DNA of 57,769 bases, taken from the IMG/VR virus record IMGVR_UViG_3300006754_000018, positions 1 through 57,769 of that record; one strand, 5' to 3'. Positions 1 through 6,235 of this stretch are shown in pieces. The stretch's first letter is position 1, and the number at the start of each line of letters is the position of its first letter. Origin of the DNA: a virus. A program made the position numbers and the translations under genes. The notes under the pieces were generated by a model. The model did not search any database, had not been told where the DNA came from, and saw only the letters and a list, made by a program, of their open reading frames with translations.

Positions 1-132
1 CCTATGCCTCTTACCTGTACTGTGCGCCCTTGCTTGTGCAGATCTAAATGCATCTCTCTCATTATGTTTAGTCACTAGATGCTTCCAATGACCAAACTGA
101 TCTTGCCATTCTATTTCAATCTTGGTGGCCAT
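1..132 (-). CDS. Hypothetical protein, N-terminal 44 residues (cut by window edge)
   Basis: The reading frame starts with ATG at 132 and stays open for 44 codons to the left edge, so the C-terminus lies outside the window. The visible part begins MATKIEIEWQDQFGHW and is rich in His, Arg and Lys towards the end. I recognise no family. The 240 bases upstream (133-371) hold no gene, only the terminator at 333-361. Confidence 0.6.
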   Translation of the reverse strand, partial: MATKIEIEWQDQFGHWKHLVTKHNERDAFRSAQARAHSTGKRHR

Positions 133-332
133 TTTTATACCTGAAAAATATTTTGAATTCGTTTAATATATAGCTCTCGATTTCGGTTCGTTGTAGGTTA
201 GGGTAGTTAGCGGTTTTTAAGCCACCATCGCACATCACAACGCTTAACATAACATCACAAATCACTGCGAGATTCGCTGCTCTAACCTAGTGCATGATTA
301 CCTTGCTTATGCTTACATTAACATCATAACAT

Positions 333-361
333 AAAAAAAGGAGAGTGTCAACAACTCTCCT
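333..361 (-). terminator. Intrinsic terminator of the 822-372 unit
   Basis: Read on the minus strand, a 7-bp stem GGAGAGT/ACTCTCC (340-346 with 354-360) is followed directly by a run of seven T. It lies just after the stop of the 61-residue gene ending at 372. Confidence 0.8.
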
Positions 362-371
362 CTTGATTGTA

Positions 372-557
372 TTAGATAAGTGTAGCGGACTTGGTGTTAA
401 TCTTCCCCCTATTTGTGTTAGTTCTGATCCCTTTAGTTTGTGTTAACCAGAGTTCAGACTTGCGAGGGTTTCTAACAGGTAGTCTGACATATTTGATCTT
501 TTGTTGTGTATCTAAGATCTCTAAGTCTAGACGAGTTAGGTTAGCAATGTCGATCAT
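372..557 (-). CDS. Hypothetical protein, 61 aa
   Basis: ATG at 557; begins MIDIANLTRLDLEIL and is basic. No family recognised and no clear Shine-Dalgarno sequence. Support is positional: it lies on the coding strand between the 75-residue gene ending at 595 and a strong terminator at 333-361. An opposite-strand frame over 391-606 was judged a shadow. Confidence 0.5.
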   Translation of the reverse strand: MIDIANLTRLDLEILDTQQKIKYVRLPVRNPRKSELWLTQTKGIRTNTNRGKINTKSATLI

Positions 558-594
558 AATAAAGAAGAGGTTTGTGTTAGTTAGTGAGGACGAA

Positions 595-822
595 TCAGTC
601 GACTAGATTGTTAATCTCATCTTGTGTAATTGTCTCACAGTTTGCTTCACCTACCCACTTATTAATATGACGACTAGTTGTTACACTGTACTTAACTTCT
701 GTACGAAGGTAACCACGACTAGGAACGAATGCCGCAACTGGCGTACTATAAGAAAAGAAGACTTCTGTTCCATTGTTAACAGTAACTACGTTCTGATTAG
801 AAGCGATTGGTGTTAGTTTCAT
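595..822 (-). CDS. Conserved small cyanophage protein, 75 aa (unknown function)
   Basis: ATG at 822; begins MKLTPIASNQNVVTV, followed by a hydrophobic FFSYSTPVAAF stretch. The fold may be a small beta-rich one, but no function is known to me; similar short proteins occur in other marine myoviruses (from memory). It is the first gene after two promoters: a dyad-type promoter with its -10 at 854-859, 32 bases upstream, and a sigma70-like promoter at 972-1000. Transcription probably continues through 372-557 to the terminator at 333-361. Confidence 0.7.
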   Translation of the reverse strand: MKLTPIASNQNVVTVNNGTEVFFSYSTPVAAFVPSRGYLRTEVKYSVTTSRHINKWVGEANCETITQDEINNLVD

Positions 823-853
823 TTAGAAATGATCCTTTGTTTAGTACTCTTTA

Positions 854-909
854 ATTATACAGCAAATCGCTGTCTAATGGGAGAACACTATGCCAGTTCC
901 TTAACTGTC
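854..909 (-). promoter_or_regulatory. Dyad-associated promoter, copy 1
   Basis: TATAAT at 854-859 (minus) has no -35 box. Its dyad is GACAGT-N6-ACTGGC (892-909), with 32 bases between the proximal half-site and the -10. A small hairpin ACAGC/GCTGT lies directly upstream of the -10. It drives the 822 gene. The same arrangement recurs at ten more places up to 11.9 kb. Confidence 0.6.
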
Positions 910-971
910 CTTTATTGCTTTACATAAGACTCAAAGTGTGTTACTATGCTTTATAAACCCTTACAGAGTTA

Positions 972-1000
972 AGTATACAGGAGTTTCGGAGGATTGTCAA
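972..1000 (-). promoter_or_regulatory. Sigma70-type early promoter (TTGACA-N17-TATACT)
   Basis: Minus strand: a perfect TTGACA (995-1000), a 17-base spacer, and TATACT (972-977). It points at the 822 gene about 150 bases downstream. T4-like phages are known to use host sigma70 for early genes. Confidence 0.6.
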
Positions 1001-1237
1001 GTAGTTTGTAACACTCAGATCCTTATGATTGGGTTTCGTGACATTATATGAACTTCCTTGACATTTCCGAGGATTCGTGATAGACTGCTGCCCAAGATCA
1101 CTATAATTCGCTACCTTTATTCAACGTTAATCACGAAAGCAATATATCACACAAGTACGTTTATTTAACCTTTTATTTAATACACTAAAAACAACACTTT
1201 TTCCACAAAGTAATACAAATCTGTGGAAAACTATGTG

Positions 1238-1330
1238 TTAATTGTGTATAACTTGTGTAACTAATACTCCTATTCCGAGTATCACTGAAGCAAGGACAAC
1301 TGCATCCATTCCTAGTAACATTGCCATCAT
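1238..1330 (-). CDS. Very small membrane protein, 30 aa
   Basis: ATG at 1330 overlaps the TGA stop of the upstream gene as ATGA, the usual sign of translational coupling, and the stop is at 1238-1240. The product begins MMAMLLGMDAVVLASVI and is one hydrophobic helix (residues 4-25) followed by QVIHN. No family is recognised. Overlap, strand and composition support a real gene. A membrane location is inferred from the single transmembrane segment. Confidence 0.6.
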   Translation of the reverse strand: MMAMLLGMDAVVLASVILGIGVLVTQVIHN

Positions 1331-1527
1331 ACATTGTCCCTCTGAATGTAATTAATCTTCCCTATCAGTTGTTGTAACATAGAGTAGATATTACCACTCT
1401 CGGATACATTTAAATCATCATACTTTTGTAAGTTCTCTAACACTAACAGTTTTAACAAAGATAACTCTTCCTTAGAGAAAGTACCTCCCTTAAGTGTAGC
1501 ATTCAATGAATTGATTGTCTCTTGCAT
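1327..1527 (-). CDS. Hypothetical protein, 66 aa
   Basis: Starts MQETINSLNATLKGG at 1527. It looks mostly helical (leucine-rich, residues 15-60), and the spacing suggests a short amphipathic or coiled-coil protein. Family unknown. The two TTTTCCACA motifs at 1541-1562 lie 14-35 bases upstream of the start. The stop overlaps the start of the 30-residue membrane protein by four bases. Confidence 0.6.
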   Translation of the reverse strand: MQETINSLNATLKGGTFSKEELSLLKLLVLENLQKYDDLNVSESGNIYSMLQQLIGKINYIQRDNV

Positions 1528-1602
1528 AATAATAGTTACCTGTGGAAAAGTGTTGTGGAAAAGTTGTATATTACGTTAGTAATGTTCAACGGTATGTAAT
1601 AC

Positions 1603-1785
1603 TCAAATATCATAACTTAGTTCAAATTCTATCTCATACTCCTCGTATTCTACTTCACGAAAGTTATCATCAGGATCATACAATCTGTTAAAGAAAGTAA
1701 CACTATCCTCTTGAACATGTTTAACGAAACGTGTTACAGAAGACGGTCTAATTGCATTGAGCAAAGTAATACTATTTCCTGTCAT
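1603..1785 (-). CDS. Hypothetical acidic protein, 60 aa
   Basis: I chose the ATG at 1785 (MTGNSITLLNAIRPSS) because GGAAG precedes it and it overlaps the upstream gene by only 14 bases. The upstream ATG at 1839 would add 18 residues but overlap the neighbour by 68 bases. The C-terminus is acidic and aromatic (YEEYEIEFELSYDI). No family recognised. Confidence 0.5.
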   Translation of the reverse strand: MTGNSITLLNAIRPSSVTRFVKHVQEDSVTFFNRLYDPDDNFREVEYEEYEIEFELSYDI

Positions 1786-1981
1786 TCTTCCGTCCTCTGT
1801 TGTTACGTCTAGATGCAATTTGTCCGAGGTTTTCGACATAAACCTCTTTTACCTTTTCGTTATCTTTCAGTTGTAGCAATTCTTTCCAATTCCAGTTACT
1901 TGGTTGCACACAGTTCTTATCATTAACTGTGAAATCTAAAGTAACTCTATAACGTGTAACATGCGGTGTTTGAACGGACAT
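1772..1981 (-). CDS. Conserved small cyanophage protein, 69 aa
   Basis: ATG at 1981, with GGGAG-type purines just upstream. Begins MSVQTPHVTRYRVTLDF, then a Trp-rich NWNWKELL and an acidic helix. This beta-then-helix pattern (RYRVTLDF ... WKELL) resembles the 2187-2381 product (YEVTLTIK ... WIPDVV), so the two may be distant paralogs (inference). First gene behind the perfect sigma70-type promoter at 2011-2039. Confidence 0.6.
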   Translation of the reverse strand: MSVQTPHVTRYRVTLDFTVNDKNCVQPSNWNWKELLQLKDNEKVKEVYVENLGQIASRRNNRGRKNDRK

Positions 1982-2010
1982 GGAAGGGAGAAAATAGAAG
2001 AACTATTGTT

Positions 2011-2039
2011 ATTATATAGGAGTGATATTGATATGTCAA
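2011..2039 (-). promoter_or_regulatory. Perfect consensus sigma70 promoter
   Basis: Minus strand: TTGACA (2034-2039), exactly 17 bases, TATAAT (2011-2016). It lies 30 bases upstream of the ATG at 1981. An early promoter read by host RNA polymerase is the natural interpretation. Confidence 0.85.
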
Positions 2040-2186
2040 GTATTATAACGAACTTGTGTTAATATCACTGGTTGGTTAATACTTATGGAGAACGATTGTG
2101 TCTTGTGAGTGTTAAAAAATCTGCGGCGTTCGTCTCGGAGAGACTCACACAATGAGAGACAAATAGAAGGAGATAATTATAAAGAA

Positions 2187-2381
2187 TTACCATGAAAATG
2201 GGTTCTCCTCGTTATCACTTTGTTCAATCAAATTGCAATCCCAATCTAACAACTTCTCATCCATAATTAAACACTCATTAACAACGTCTGGGATCCATTT
2301 ACGGGGGTGTTGATGACACTTAATGGTCAATGTTACCTCGTATTCCTTATACTCGGTAGAGGACGATTTGGTTGTACTCAT
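2187..2381 (-). CDS. Conserved small cyanophage protein, 64 aa
   Basis: ATG at 2381 overlaps the TGA of the upstream 43-residue gene (ATGA). Begins MSTTKSSSTEYKEYEVTLTI, then His-rich HQHPRKW and an acidic tail. It has the same strand-then-tryptophan layout as the 1772-1981 product. Last gene of the operon that starts at 3173. Confidence 0.6.
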   Translation of the reverse strand: MSTTKSSSTEYKEYEVTLTIKCHQHPRKWIPDVVNECLIMDEKLLDWDCNLIEQSDNEENPFSW

Positions 2382-2509
2382 TGTAAAGAATCCTCGAATC
2401 TTTGTCTTGCAATTGATTCACATTGTTCCTCATCATACTGTGGAAAGTATTCATCAAGAACTTCTTCGTAGATAGTTTCTAGGAGTGATTCGTGGTGTAA
2501 AACTGACAT
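2378..2509 (-). CDS. Small conserved cyanophage protein, 43 aa
   Basis: ATG at 2509 follows directly on the TAA of the gene upstream, and its TGA overlaps the next ATG. Begins MSVLHHESLLETIYEE and looks fully helical and acidic. I recall proteins with this MSVLHHESLLE start in other cyanophages; their function is unknown. Confidence 0.65.
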   Translation of the reverse strand: MSVLHHESLLETIYEEVLDEYFPQYDEEQCESIARQRFEDSLQ

Positions 2510-2758
2510 TTAGAGACCTCTCTGATTAACAAATTGATAGGGTGATTTAGTGTTATCGGTTATTATATAATCACCTGAATCGTTCTTCTCTATAATATCA
2601 CTTCCAAGTGCGTAATCGTTAAGGATAACTTTATATTGAGTACGTCCATTAAGTGTAACAACCTTTAGGTTATTATCGGGAATTGGTTTGTTATTTAAGA
2701 TTGATTTTGTTGGATAGTAATCAATAACGAGATTACCTGATTTGTCTTGTATTTGCAT
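2510..2758 (-). CDS. Hypothetical protein, 82 aa
   Basis: I chose the ATG at 2758 (MQIQDKSGNLVIDYY) because it overlaps the upstream stop as TGATG; the codon before it is GTG. The composition is that of a small beta-rich domain (alternating hydrophobics, NGRTQYKVILNDY). No family recognised. Confidence 0.6.
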   Translation of the reverse strand: MQIQDKSGNLVIDYYPTKSILNNKPIPDNNLKVVTLNGRTQYKVILNDYALGSDIIEKNDSGDYIITDNTKSPYQFVNQRGL

Positions 2759-2994
2759 CACTTACTCCATGATAGATTGTATTTTTCAAGTATAATATCT
2801 CTTACATTTTCCCTGTCTAAACTATCACCATCACCCCACGTATAATGTGGAAAAGATGGATAACAACACATCTGTAAATATAACCAACTAACCGTCAATA
2901 TCATTTCCTTTGTTATACCTTCAATAGGGTATAATCCATCGTCTGAGTTATAGAAACTCCAGACATATTCAATGAAATCAGGAAGATCATTCAT
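2758..2994 (-). CDS. Conserved cyanophage protein, 78 aa
   Basis: Begins MNDLPDFIEYVWSFY and ends with the helical SLDRENVRDIILEKYNLSW. From memory, this N-terminus and the SLDRE..VRDI segment occur in other T4-like cyanophages without assigned function. It is in the middle of the coupled operon 3173-2187. Confidence 0.7.
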   Translation of the reverse strand: MNDLPDFIEYVWSFYNSDDGLYPIEGITKEMILTVSWLYLQMCCYPSFPHYTWGDGDSLDRENVRDIILEKYNLSWSK

Positions 2995-3017
2995 GGTTAA
3001 TGTGTTTAAATAAAGGA

Positions 3018-3173
3018 CTAATTAGATAAGAAATACTCTTTAACATCTTCAGAAGGATTGATGAGTTGTTCATAAACTTCCTTAGACAATTGTGTAAAGT
3101 TCTTATCAGTTTGTGATTCTTTTTTGATTGTTACGGTGTAACGATCTTCACCACATTTGAAAGTTGCAGACAT
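3018..3173 (-). CDS. Small hypothetical protein, 51 aa
   Basis: ATG at 3173, stop at 3018-3020. Begins MSATFKCGEDRYTVTIKK with a helical C-terminal half (NFTQLSKEVYEQLI). First gene of the operon that runs to 2187, 43 bases downstream of the -10 of dyad promoter copy 2. No family recognised. Confidence 0.55.
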   Translation of the reverse strand: MSATFKCGEDRYTVTIKKESQTDKNFTQLSKEVYEQLINPSEDVKEYFLSN

Positions 3174-3215
3174 TTAGTAAGAAATAAAATGACTGTGGAA
3201 TTCCTCCACTCTTTA

Positions 3216-3270
3216 ATAATACATCATTTAGGGGACAAATGGGGAATATATAGACACTTAAATTAGTGTC
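3216..3270 (-). promoter_or_regulatory. Dyad-associated promoter, copy 2
   Basis: Minus strand: perfect dyad GACACT-N6-AGTGTC (3253-3270), 31 bases, then TATTAT (3216-3221). It drives the operon 3173-2187. Confidence 0.6.
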
Positions 3271-3329
3271 ACACAGTTTTACCATTTGGGGTCATTGTAT
3301 GTTAGTAAGTGTTACTGTATTTGGCATGA

Positions 3330-3557
3330 TTACTGACCTCTATGTGATAATGAACCTGCGTAATTAACTTTGTTAAGTAATTCCGTCTTGTAAATGTCTA
3401 ATAGGTGAGATACATTTAGATCTTGCAATCCGTCCCACTCTTTAACATAATCCTCATTGTTAAAATCACCTGTATTATCTACAAATGATGGACAACTTCT
3501 GAATTCATATTCATCATCAACCCAGAAATGTCTTCCGAAAGTTTCACTTTGAAACAT
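3330..3557 (-). CDS. Hypothetical protein, 75 aa
   Basis: ATG at 3557; begins MFQSETFGRHFWVDDEYEF. Acidic and aromatic in its first half, with a helical LQDLNVSHLLDIYKTELL segment. Family unknown. Fourteen bases separate it from the stop of the preceding gene, suggesting cotranscription from the 3890 gene. Confidence 0.55.
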   Translation of the reverse strand: MFQSETFGRHFWVDDEYEFRSCPSFVDNTGDFNNEDYVKEWDGLQDLNVSHLLDIYKTELLNKVNYAGSLSHRGQ

Positions 3558-3571
3558 GATGATTGTCCTCC

Positions 3572-3721
3572 TTAATAGTTCTTTAGTGTTCTATGTGGTG
3601 GATACACATAGTTTCTGTTATTCTCAAATTGAATAACATGATTGTATGGGTGATTCTTATCACCTATCACCTCTACAGTTGCTGTTACTTTAGAGGGACG
3701 ATTGTTGGAATTAGTTGTCAT
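3572..3721 (-). CDS. Small hypothetical protein, 49 aa
   Basis: ATG at 3721 overlaps the end of the upstream gene by 11 bases; an upstream GTG at 3754 is possible but would overlap by 44 bases. Begins MTTNSNNRPSKVTATVEV and looks beta-rich with a basic end. No family recognised. Confidence 0.55.
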   Translation of the reverse strand: MTTNSNNRPSKVTATVEVIGDKNHPYNHVIQFENNRNYVYPPHRTLKNY

Positions 3722-3890
3722 TTGGATTTGGGAATTGATTGAGGTGTGCTTCACTTAGTCCGTTAATCATTGACCATACCATTTCACCACTTAATTGATT
3801 CTCTCTGCAAATATATTCTACTGCGTCTTCTACAACTTCTTTAACTTCAAGTGCATCCTTTTGTAGATACTCAGGAATCTGATCTGACAT
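3711..3890 (-). CDS. Conserved small cyanophage protein, 59 aa
   Basis: ATG at 3890, TAA at 3711-3713. Begins MSDQIPEYLQKDALEVKE, then CRENQLSGEMVWSMI; mostly helical and acidic. I recall similar sequences in marine myoviruses, without known function. It lies directly downstream of the terminator at 3913-3940; a TATAAC at 3899-3904 may serve as its -10, but no dyad is in place there. Confidence 0.65.
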   Translation of the reverse strand: MSDQIPEYLQKDALEVKEVVEDAVEYICRENQLSGEMVWSMINGLSEAHLNQFPNPNDN

Positions 3891-3912
3891 GATTAAATGT
3901 TATAAAAGGACA

Positions 3913-3940
3913 TAAAAAGAACCTACAATGAGTAGGTTCC
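3913..3940 (-). terminator. Intrinsic terminator containing the stop codon of the 4162 gene
   Basis: Minus strand: stem GAACCTAC/GTAGGTTC (3919-3926 with 3932-3939) plus five T. The TAG stop at 3923-3925 lies inside the stem, so gene end and terminator are merged. Confidence 0.75.
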
Positions 3941-4162
3941 TGACTTTGTTAGTTGATAAAGTGACTCAATCTTTGAATCAATTGAATTAACTCTATCTGA
4001 CACACTACGACCCCCAAGTAACTCACTAGGGTGTGCATTTGGATCATCATAATTGATGTAATCCTCTAACGCACATGAGATGGTTTCCCACTCGTCATTA
4101 GTAAAAAATGATTTGATTGTTTCTCTCTGGTCGAAAGAATAATCTTGAACAGTTGTTTTCAT
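3923..4162 (-). CDS. Conserved hypothetical protein, 79 aa
   Basis: ATG at 4162; begins MKTTVQDYSFDQRETIKS, followed by TNDEWETISCALEDYI and a C-terminal helix. Family not recognised. A single-gene unit: dyad promoter copy 3 upstream and a terminator that overlaps its stop. Confidence 0.65.
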   Translation of the reverse strand: MKTTVQDYSFDQRETIKSFFTNDEWETISCALEDYINYDDPNAHPSELLGGRSVSDRVNSIDSKIESLYQLTKSGTYSL

Positions 4163-4191
4163 TTGAATGAATCCTTTTGATGTACAAGTAC

Positions 4192-4248
4192 ATCATAACA
4201 TAAAAAACCACCCTCATGGGGTGGTCTTGTGACAGTTATTCAAGTGGT
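4192..4248 (-). promoter_or_regulatory. Dyad-associated promoter, copy 3
   Basis: Minus strand: ACCACT-N6-ACTGTC (4231-4248), 33 bases containing the terminator of the preceding gene, then TATGAT (4192-4197). It drives the 4162 gene. Confidence 0.55.
4202..4226 (-). terminator. Intrinsic terminator of the 4584 gene
   Basis: Minus strand: stem ACCACCC/GGGTGGT (4207-4213 with 4219-4225) followed by six T. It sits between the dyad and the -10 of the next promoter. Confidence 0.8.
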
Positions 4249-4584
4249 TTAGTTGAACGCACGTTTGTAAGAATCTTTGACATAATTAACAGATTGAACA
4301 ACAAATGGTTTAGAATTGTTGTAACCTTTAACGACATCTTTCCAGAGTTCTTGTGTTTCCCACTGGTGAATGTTCCATCTAATCTTTATATCGTCCTGAT
4401 AATCTTTCAAAGAAAGATTAGGATTTGCAGGACGTACATTTGTCTCTACTTTGTTATCTTCCATAACAACTTTTGCAATTGTCTTATTTAGTTGAGGTGA
4501 AGGATTCATAGAGGTTGTTGTTACTTTACGGGTGCGTCTTTTACGAGGAGTTGTTGTTTTCTTCGTGGTAGTTGCACTTGGCAT
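4249..4584 (-). CDS. Conserved cyanophage protein with basic N-terminal tail, 111 aa
   Basis: ATG at 4584. Residues 1-25 are a Thr/Lys/Arg-rich disordered tail (TTPRKRRTRKVTTT). The rest carries a conserved-looking block with IRWNIHQWETQELWKDV and ends VNYVKDSYKRAFN. I recall this C-terminal block from other cyanophages, unassigned. The basic tail could bind nucleic acid (inference). It forms its own unit between dyad promoter copy 4 and the terminator at 4202-4226. Confidence 0.7.
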   Translation of the reverse strand: MPSATTTKKTTTPRKRRTRKVTTTSMNPSPQLNKTIAKVVMEDNKVETNVRPANPNLSLKDYQDDIKIRWNIHQWETQELWKDVVKGYNNSKPFVVQSVNYVKDSYKRAFN

Positions 4585-4668
4585 AAGTTACATTTAGTAG
4601 AGTGAATAAGTGTAGAGAGGTTCGATTTAAAGACGATTAATTAACGTCACCCTTGCCTCTACTCTTAT

Positions 4669-4723
4669 ATTATACATGATTTCAAAGGGAATACAACCAA
4701 AAATGGACACTTTGCGAACTGTA
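4669..4723 (-). promoter_or_regulatory. Dyad-associated promoter, copy 4
   Basis: Minus strand: TACAGT-N6-AGTGTC (4706-4723), 31 bases, TATAAT (4669-4674). The dyad abuts the stop codon of the 4885 gene (4724). It drives the 4584 gene with an 85-base interval. Confidence 0.6.
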
Positions 4724-4885
4724 CTACAGGAAGTCGGTTCTGTACTTAAATGATGGTAACTTATTGCATAAGGATTGCAATACTTCAGTATCACCATCCT
4801 GTAAAGATGTTACAAAGTTAGTAACAAGAATGTCCTCTAATAATTGGTACTCATCCTCATTTAAGTTGAGTGTAAAATAGTTCAT
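4724..4885 (-). CDS. Small hypothetical protein, 53 aa
   Basis: ATG at 4885 overlaps the upstream TGA as ATGA; stop TAG at 4724-4726. Begins MNYFTLNLNEDEYQLLED, a pattern of a beta strand plus an acidic helix common in these small phage proteins. Last of seven coupled genes (6152-4724). Confidence 0.6.
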   Translation of the reverse strand: MNYFTLNLNEDEYQLLEDILVTNFVTSLQDGDTEVLQSLCNKLPSFKYRTDFL

Positions 4886-5061
4886 GCTGATACTTCCATC
4901 CATTTAATAGGGTTTCCAGTTGTTAGTTTCCATAGGTAAATTGGGCAACCTTCGTTATCATTAGACCAAGCATATGCTGCAGTCTTTGCTTCATCAAAGG
5001 TGTCATATTCCCTATTATAAGTTTCATCATAGTTGAAACTAATTGTTAGTGACCATTTCAT
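4882..5061 (-). CDS. Small hypothetical protein, 59 aa
   Basis: ATG at 5061 overlaps the upstream stop as TAATG; stop at 4882-4884. Begins MKWSLTISFNYDETYN, with a helix EAKTAAYAWSN and then a strand CPIYLWKL. No family recognised. Coupled on both sides. Confidence 0.6.
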   Translation of the reverse strand: MKWSLTISFNYDETYNREYDTFDEAKTAAYAWSNDNEGCPIYLWKLTTGNPIKWMEVSA

Positions 5062-5234
5062 TATCGTACCTGATAAGTGATACTGTCATCTGCATCTGCA
5101 AGATAACCTAACTTTTTAATAATGGAAGATTGTTGTACTGAGTATAAATCTTCTCTTACATCATACGCACGTTTCTGTAATATATCAATGAGGAAATCAC
5201 ACTCCCTCGCTGTTAAGTTAATTGACCCTTTCAT
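5061..5234 (-). CDS. Small hypothetical protein, 57 aa
   Basis: ATG at 5234 behind a strong GGAGG (5245-5249, spacing 10). Begins MKGSINLTARECDFLIDI and looks helical. Member of the coupled operon 6152-4724. Function unknown. Confidence 0.6.
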   Translation of the reverse strand: MKGSINLTARECDFLIDILQKRAYDVREDLYSVQQSSIIKKLGYLADADDSITYQVR

Positions 5235-5236
5235 TG

Positions 5237-5431
5237 TTAATTAACCTCCATATAATGATTGAAGTAAGTATCACTTACATCTTCATTATTCTCTTCTAAC
5301 TTCTTCCAAAATACATATGTATCCAGACCATTTCTATATTTTCTGTAAATATTACCATCACTAATAACATACTCAGAACCGATAGATGTCATCGTTGGAT
5401 GATTATGAACATGTTCAATCATTGGTGTCAT
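5237..5431 (-). CDS. Hypothetical protein, 64 aa
   Basis: ATG at 5431 overlaps the TGA of the gene upstream (ATGA). Begins MTPMIEHVHNHPTMTSI, with a His-rich start and an acidic end. No family recognised. Confidence 0.6.
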   Translation of the reverse strand: MTPMIEHVHNHPTMTSIGSEYVISDGNIYRKYRNGLDTYVFWKKLEENNEDVSDTYFNHYMEVN

Positions 5432-5667
5432 TCTTCTTTCCTCAATTCATCGTCAATTAAATCACTTATTATGTCATTATTATATGACCAATCTGAACCT
5501 GTAAAACGATCAATTACATTGTCTAATTGTTCATCAGTGAGAACAACTTCTTCACACTCAGCAACATTTAATACGTCTGCTTTTACATCAATAAATCTAC
5601 ACATAAAAGCATAATCGTTTGGACATTCAGATAACCATTGTTCAAGTGATTTGGTTGCAGTTTGCAT
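5428..5667 (-). CDS. Hypothetical acidic protein, 79 aa
   Basis: ATG at 5667 shares a base with the upstream stop (TAATG). Begins MQTATKSLEQWLSECPND. Strongly acidic and helical in the second half. Function unknown; coupled member of the operon. Confidence 0.6.
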   Translation of the reverse strand: MQTATKSLEQWLSECPNDYAFMCRFIDVKADVLNVAECEEVVLTDEQLDNVIDRFTGSDWSYNNDIISDLIDDELRKEE

Positions 5668-5951
5668 TAGTTTTCCTCCGAAAGTTGTTCTAGTTTGAGT
5701 AAAATACTACCATATTCTTCATCTTCTTTCTTATCAAACTCTCTGTGATTCTGTTCTAATGACCATATAATAAGATCTACTTCTGATTTAGTGAATTTAG
5801 GGGTCAAAGTTACACTGTCAGGTGTAATAATAACCTTTGCATCTAACTCACTATTTGTAGCATTGGGATTGGCAATTCCATGATAAACTCCATCATCGGA
5901 CTCCCAAAATCTCTTCCACTGTGTAGGATCGTTTGTTACATCTTTAATCAT
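5667..5951 (-). CDS. Hypothetical protein, 94 aa
   Basis: ATG at 5951, three bases after the upstream gene ends. Begins MIKDVTNDPTQWKRFWES; a strand segment KVIITPDSVTLTPKFTK is followed by helices. No family recognised. Confidence 0.6.
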   Translation of the reverse strand: MIKDVTNDPTQWKRFWESDDGVYHGIANPNATNSELDAKVIITPDSVTLTPKFTKSEVDLIIWSLEQNHREFDKKEDEEYGSILLKLEQLSEEN

Positions 5952-5954
5952 TGT

Positions 5955-6152
5955 TTATACCTCATCTCCTAAGATTGATCCTACTAATACTTCATATTCT
6001 TTCACTTCAGTATCACTTAGGCGATAAACATAGTCATCCAAAATTTGCTCTAATACAGACCTATCTTCCTTCACTACAAACATAAGATCATCAGTTAATT
6101 CTCTTCTACGTTGTAACTCTTCCTTTGATTTTGAAATGAAAGAAGTTTGCAT
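5955..6152 (-). CDS. Hypothetical protein, 65 aa
   Basis: ATG at 6152; begins MQTSFISKSKEELQRRRE, helical and highly charged. First gene of the seven-gene operon ending at 4724, 27 bases below the -10 of dyad promoter copy 5. Confidence 0.6.
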   Translation of the reverse strand: MQTSFISKSKEELQRRRELTDDLMFVVKEDRSVLEQILDDYVYRLSDTEVKEYEVLVGSILGDEV

Positions 6153-6178
6153 TAGTCTCCTTTTGTTGGTACTTTTAA

Positions 6179-6235
6179 ATTATACCATAAAAAAAGGGAG
6201 GTTTGAACCTCCCTTGTGACACTTATTTGACTGGT
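6179..6235 (-). promoter_or_regulatory. Dyad-associated promoter, copy 5
   Basis: Minus strand: ACCAGT-N6-AGTGTC (6218-6235, overlapping the stop of the 6666 gene), 33 bases holding an intrinsic terminator, then TATAAT (6179-6184). It drives the seven-gene operon 6152-4724. Confidence 0.65.
6189..6215 (-). terminator. Intrinsic terminator of the 6666 gene
   Basis: Minus strand: stem GGGAGGTT/AACCTCCC (6196-6203 with 6206-6213) and seven T. It is nested within dyad promoter copy 5. Confidence 0.85.

Larger units (their letters stand above)
823..1237. other. 415-base stretch without a gene (regulatory)
   Basis: No open frame with coding character is visible on either strand. It contains the dyad-type promoter at 854-909, a sigma70-like promoter at 972-1000, and near its right end an AT-rich segment (about 1160-1197) next to two TTTTCCACA motifs. 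Nothing else is recognised between about 1001 and 1160, apart from a weak plus-strand TTGACA at about 1057. Confidence 0.5.
1199..1562. repeat. Cluster of four TTTTCCACA motifs (DnaA-box-like)
   Basis: Exact TTTTCCACA occurs at 1199-1207 (plus), 1222-1230, 1541-1549 and 1554-1562 (all minus). The last two are 13 bases apart as a direct repeat. This 9-mer matches the DnaA-box consensus described for cyanobacterial origins (from memory). An AT-rich stretch (1160-1197) adjoins the first motif. The role, whether origin or binding by host DnaA, is inference. Confidence 0.5.

Noticed and set aside
391-816. Plus-strand open frames opposite the first small genes, and similar frames opposite most large genes
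   Set aside because: They mirror minus-strand genes, have biased composition without protein-like patterns, and lack ribosome-binding sites.
2100-2160. Candidate terminator (GTCTC/GAGAC stem followed by six T on the minus strand)
   Set aside because: The T run lies about 14 bases after the stem, and no gene end is close enough to confirm it.
2846-2854. Fifth TTTTCCACA box
   Set aside because: It is 1.3 kb from the cluster and inside a coding region, so it was not counted as part of it; a further single copy occurs near 29760.
3018-3173. Possible frameshift at a T-run inside the 51-residue gene
   Set aside because: On recounting the run (six T) the frame is continuous from the ATG at 3173 to the stop at 3018.
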